From positions 1 through 63,515 of the forward strand of contig CAKVND010000004.1 in NCBI GenBank assembly GCA_934777245.1: DNA of 63,515 nucleotides. The letters are read 5' to 3'. Shown piece after piece: positions 61,911 to 63,515 of the stretch. Under the pieces are notes generated by a model. It made no database searches. It saw only the letters and a list, made by a program, of their open reading frames with translations, and was not told the origin of the DNA. Origin of the DNA: an uncultured Candidatus Melainabacteria bacterium (GTDB taxonomy: Bacteria; Cyanobacteriota; Vampirovibrionia; Gastranaerophilales; Gastranaerophilaceae). Made by a program: the position numbers and the translations under genes. Position 1 is the first letter of the stretch, and every line of letters starts with the position of its first letter.

Positions 61911-62543
61911 ATGAAAAAAATATTATTAGCAATTTTTGCATTTTGTATCTGTGTATCCTCAGCATCTGCTTATACATATATAAAAGAAAAAGAACATATT
62001 TTTTATAATCCTGAAAATTCAAGTTGGGCAACTAATCAACAAACAAATAATGATATTCAACTTAAAAACAAATCATTCATAGGTTCAGGTGGATTTGTAG
62101 AATATTATTACAAAGACAAAAAACTTGCAATCGGGCCTGAAACTAACATCGGATTTATACATGATGGAGAATTTATAGGTATAAATTCTCAAGAATTGAA
62201 ATTTTACAAATACGTTTATGAAAACAACAAATTTGTAGCCAAAGAATTAAATGTAGATGAAATTCAAGAACTTTATCCGGATTACAGTATTATCAGAGTT
62301 TCTGACTTCAAAAACAACGAAATTACAATTTACAAAAAATTCTTTTCTAAGAAAAATATTTTATTGTTAAATGATACAAATCAATCATTTTACAAATACA
62401 ACTACAAACCGGCTTCTGTATGTCCTGAATACATCAAACCGTTTATAAGACTTTCTCACGCAGGTAAAATTGTATTCTCTCACTACGGAGATGATACAAA
62501 AGAATCACCTGCTTTAAAAATTTATGTAATAAATGAATTTTAA
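61911..62543 (+). CDS. Secreted hypothetical protein
   Basis: 210 residues. Signal peptide MKKILLAIFAFCICVSSASA. The mature part is beta-rich and Asn/Lys/Tyr-rich (GGFVEYYYKDKKLAIGPETNIGFIHDGEFIGINSQELKFYKYVY). No motif or family is recognised. AGGAGAG precedes the ATG. Confidence 0.78.
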   Translation: MKKILLAIFAFCICVSSASAYTYIKEKEHIFYNPENSSWATNQQTNNDIQLKNKSFIGSGGFVEYYYKDKKLAIGPETNIGFIHDGEFIGINSQELKFYKYVYENNKFVAKELNVDEIQELYPDYSIIRVSDFKNNEITIYKKFFSKKNILLLNDTNQSFYKYNYKPASVCPEYIKPFIRLSHAGKIVFSHYGDDTKESPALKIYVINEF

Positions 62544-62552
62544 ATACATCTG

Positions 62553-62948
62553 TTATTTTTTTCTAAATGCAAATTTTTTAAAAAATATGTAAGTAAATAT
62601 TGCTGCAACAAAAGTAGCAACTATTTGTGCTATAAAAACATTTAAATGTAAAATTTTAACAATAAATTCTAATAAACCTGCATTTATTAAATAACTGAAA
62701 AACCACGTAGTACAACATTTTAAATATTCTTTTATCCAATTTCCGTTTGCTTGAAAAACAAGAAATTTTTGAGTTGTATATGATACTACAGATGAAATTG
62801 TCCACGCTAAAGCAAGCGCAATTTGATAAGCGCTATCGCCCAAAATTAAACAAAAAATTGAATATATCAAATACGAAACGCCGGCATTAAATCCGCCAAT
62901 TATTAAAAAGCGAATTTTATCGGATAAATTGAACCAATATTTTTTCAT
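62553..62948 (-). CDS. GtrA-family membrane protein
   Basis: 131 residues with four membrane helices. FLIIGGFNAGVSYLIYSIFCLI, LALAWTISSVVSYTTQKFLVFQ, and YIFFKKFAFRKK match the GtrA family, often linked to flipping of lipid-bound sugars for cell-surface polysaccharide. It follows accA by 5 nt on the same strand. No glycosyltransferase gene is adjacent. Confidence 0.9.
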   Translation of the reverse strand: MKKYWFNLSDKIRFLIIGGFNAGVSYLIYSIFCLILGDSAYQIALALAWTISSVVSYTTQKFLVFQANGNWIKEYLKCCTTWFFSYLINAGLLEFIVKILHLNVFIAQIVATFVAAIFTYIFFKKFAFRKK

Positions 62949-62953
62949 ATCAA

Positions 62954-63515
62954 TTATGCTTCTGTAAATCTACCCATTTTACGGAATTTATTGTATCTTT
63001 CATTTCTTAATTCTTCAGAAGATTTTTTAGAAAGTTCATCAAGCGCATTTATAATTGATGATTTCATATTATTAGTAACTTCAGCATAATCAGTATGCGC
63101 GCCGCCTAAAGGTTCAGGAATTTCTTCATCAATAATATCGAATTCCAACAAATCTTTAGAAGTGATTTTCAAAGCTTCTGCAGCATCAGCAAATTTTGCC
63201 GCATCTCTCCAAAGAATTGAAGCACAACCTTCAGGAGAAATTACTGTATAGTAAGCGTGTTCAAGCATCATTACTCTGTTTGCAACAGCTAAACCTAAAG
63301 CACCACCGCTACAGCCTTCGCCTGTGATGATAGAAATAATCGGCACATTTAATTTTGCCATTTCTCTTAAGTTAACCGCAATCGCAACACCTTGACCTGT
63401 TTCTTCTGCTTTAATTCCAGGATAAGCCCCCGGAGTATCAATCAAAGTTACAATCGGTAAATTGAATTTGTTTGCATGGTTAAACAACCTTAAAGCTTTT
63501 CTATAACCTTGCGGT
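62954..63515 (-). CDS. accA: Acetyl-CoA carboxylase carboxyltransferase subunit alpha, partial
   Basis: C-terminal 186 residues; the gene runs off the window end (PQGYRKALRLFNHANKF is open to the last base). It transfers CO2 from biotin to acetyl-CoA. LPIVTLIDTPGAYPGIKAEETGQGVAIAVNLREMAKL, GEGCSGGALGLAVANRV and YYTVISPEGCASILWRDAAKFADAAEALKIT are typical. Its 5' part and promoter are outside the window. Confidence 0.97.
   Translation of the reverse strand, partial: PQGYRKALRLFNHANKFNLPIVTLIDTPGAYPGIKAEETGQGVAIAVNLREMAKLNVPIISIITGEGCSGGALGLAVANRVMMLEHAYYTVISPEGCASILWRDAAKFADAAEALKITSKDLLEFDIIDEEIPEPLGGAHTDYAEVTNNMKSSIINALDELSKKSSEELRNERYNKFRKMGRFTEA

Overview
This is an AT-rich chromosomal window from a Gram-negative-type anaerobe. 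The best fit is the non-photosynthetic sister group of Cyanobacteria, the Gastranaerophilales (Melainabacteria/Vampirovibrionia); this is an inference from gene content, without any database search. An outer membrane is implied by a TolC-like protein, a secretin, two AsmA-like proteins and a large beta-barrel protein. Anaerobic, fermentative life is implied by rubrerythrin, a flavin reductase-rubredoxin fusion, a free-standing glycyl-radical protein and a D-lactate-dehydrogenase-like enzyme. The cyanobacterial affinity is suggested by atpD-atpC forming a separate locus and by a RecG with an N-terminal extension. There is no phage, plasmid, insertion sequence or CRISPR array.

Layout. 1-8.5 kb: 3' part of a beta-barrel protein, an HD phosphohydrolase, recG, a CheR-like methyltransferase and an acetyltransferase. 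8.5-14.8 kb: an AsmA-like protein, a TolC-like protein behind a probable operator, a repeat-rich gap, a pilin-like protein and a small protein. 14.9-21 kb: operon of a COG3581-like protein, thrC and proB; a 2-hydroxyacid dehydrogenase; glnA. 21-34.3 kb: a secreted HExxH protein, a small tagged protein, a GrcA-like protein, a divergent chemosensory cluster (REC-GGDEF and tandem CheW against an MCP and a hybrid CheA), a second AsmA-like protein and a coiled-coil protein. 34.3-39.4 kb: panD, rubrerythrin, dnaX, a large palindromic element, pheA and three tRNAs. 39.4-48.4 kb: a GNAT-like protein, a secreted protein, the pilus/type II secretion operon (PilP-like, secretin, PilB, PilC) and an SDR. 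48.4-53.5 kb: uracil-DNA glycosylase, a triplicated cassette, flavin reductase-rubredoxin, glgC and an ion transporter. 53.8-63.5 kb: a PilZ protein, small proteins, atpD and atpC, metG, two GNAT-like paralogues, an ACT protein, GtrA and partial accA.

The most unusual part is the 810-bp gap at 48950-49759. It holds three tandem units of about 255 bp. On the minus strand each unit has an ideal Shine-Dalgarno site and a 23-codon ORF for a hydrophobic peptide. On the plus strand each has a matching promoter, and all three share four hairpins whose stems differ by compensating changes. This resembles a type I toxin-antitoxin (Ibs/Sib-like) array, or a set of small RNAs with anti-Shine-Dalgarno loops. 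Other notable items are a 376-bp hierarchical palindrome upstream of pheA, a recurring N-terminal motif (about M-x-I-x-N-F-x-A) on unrelated proteins, an in-frame repeat inside an AsmA-like gene, and several promoters placed so close to ATG that the mRNAs would be leaderless.
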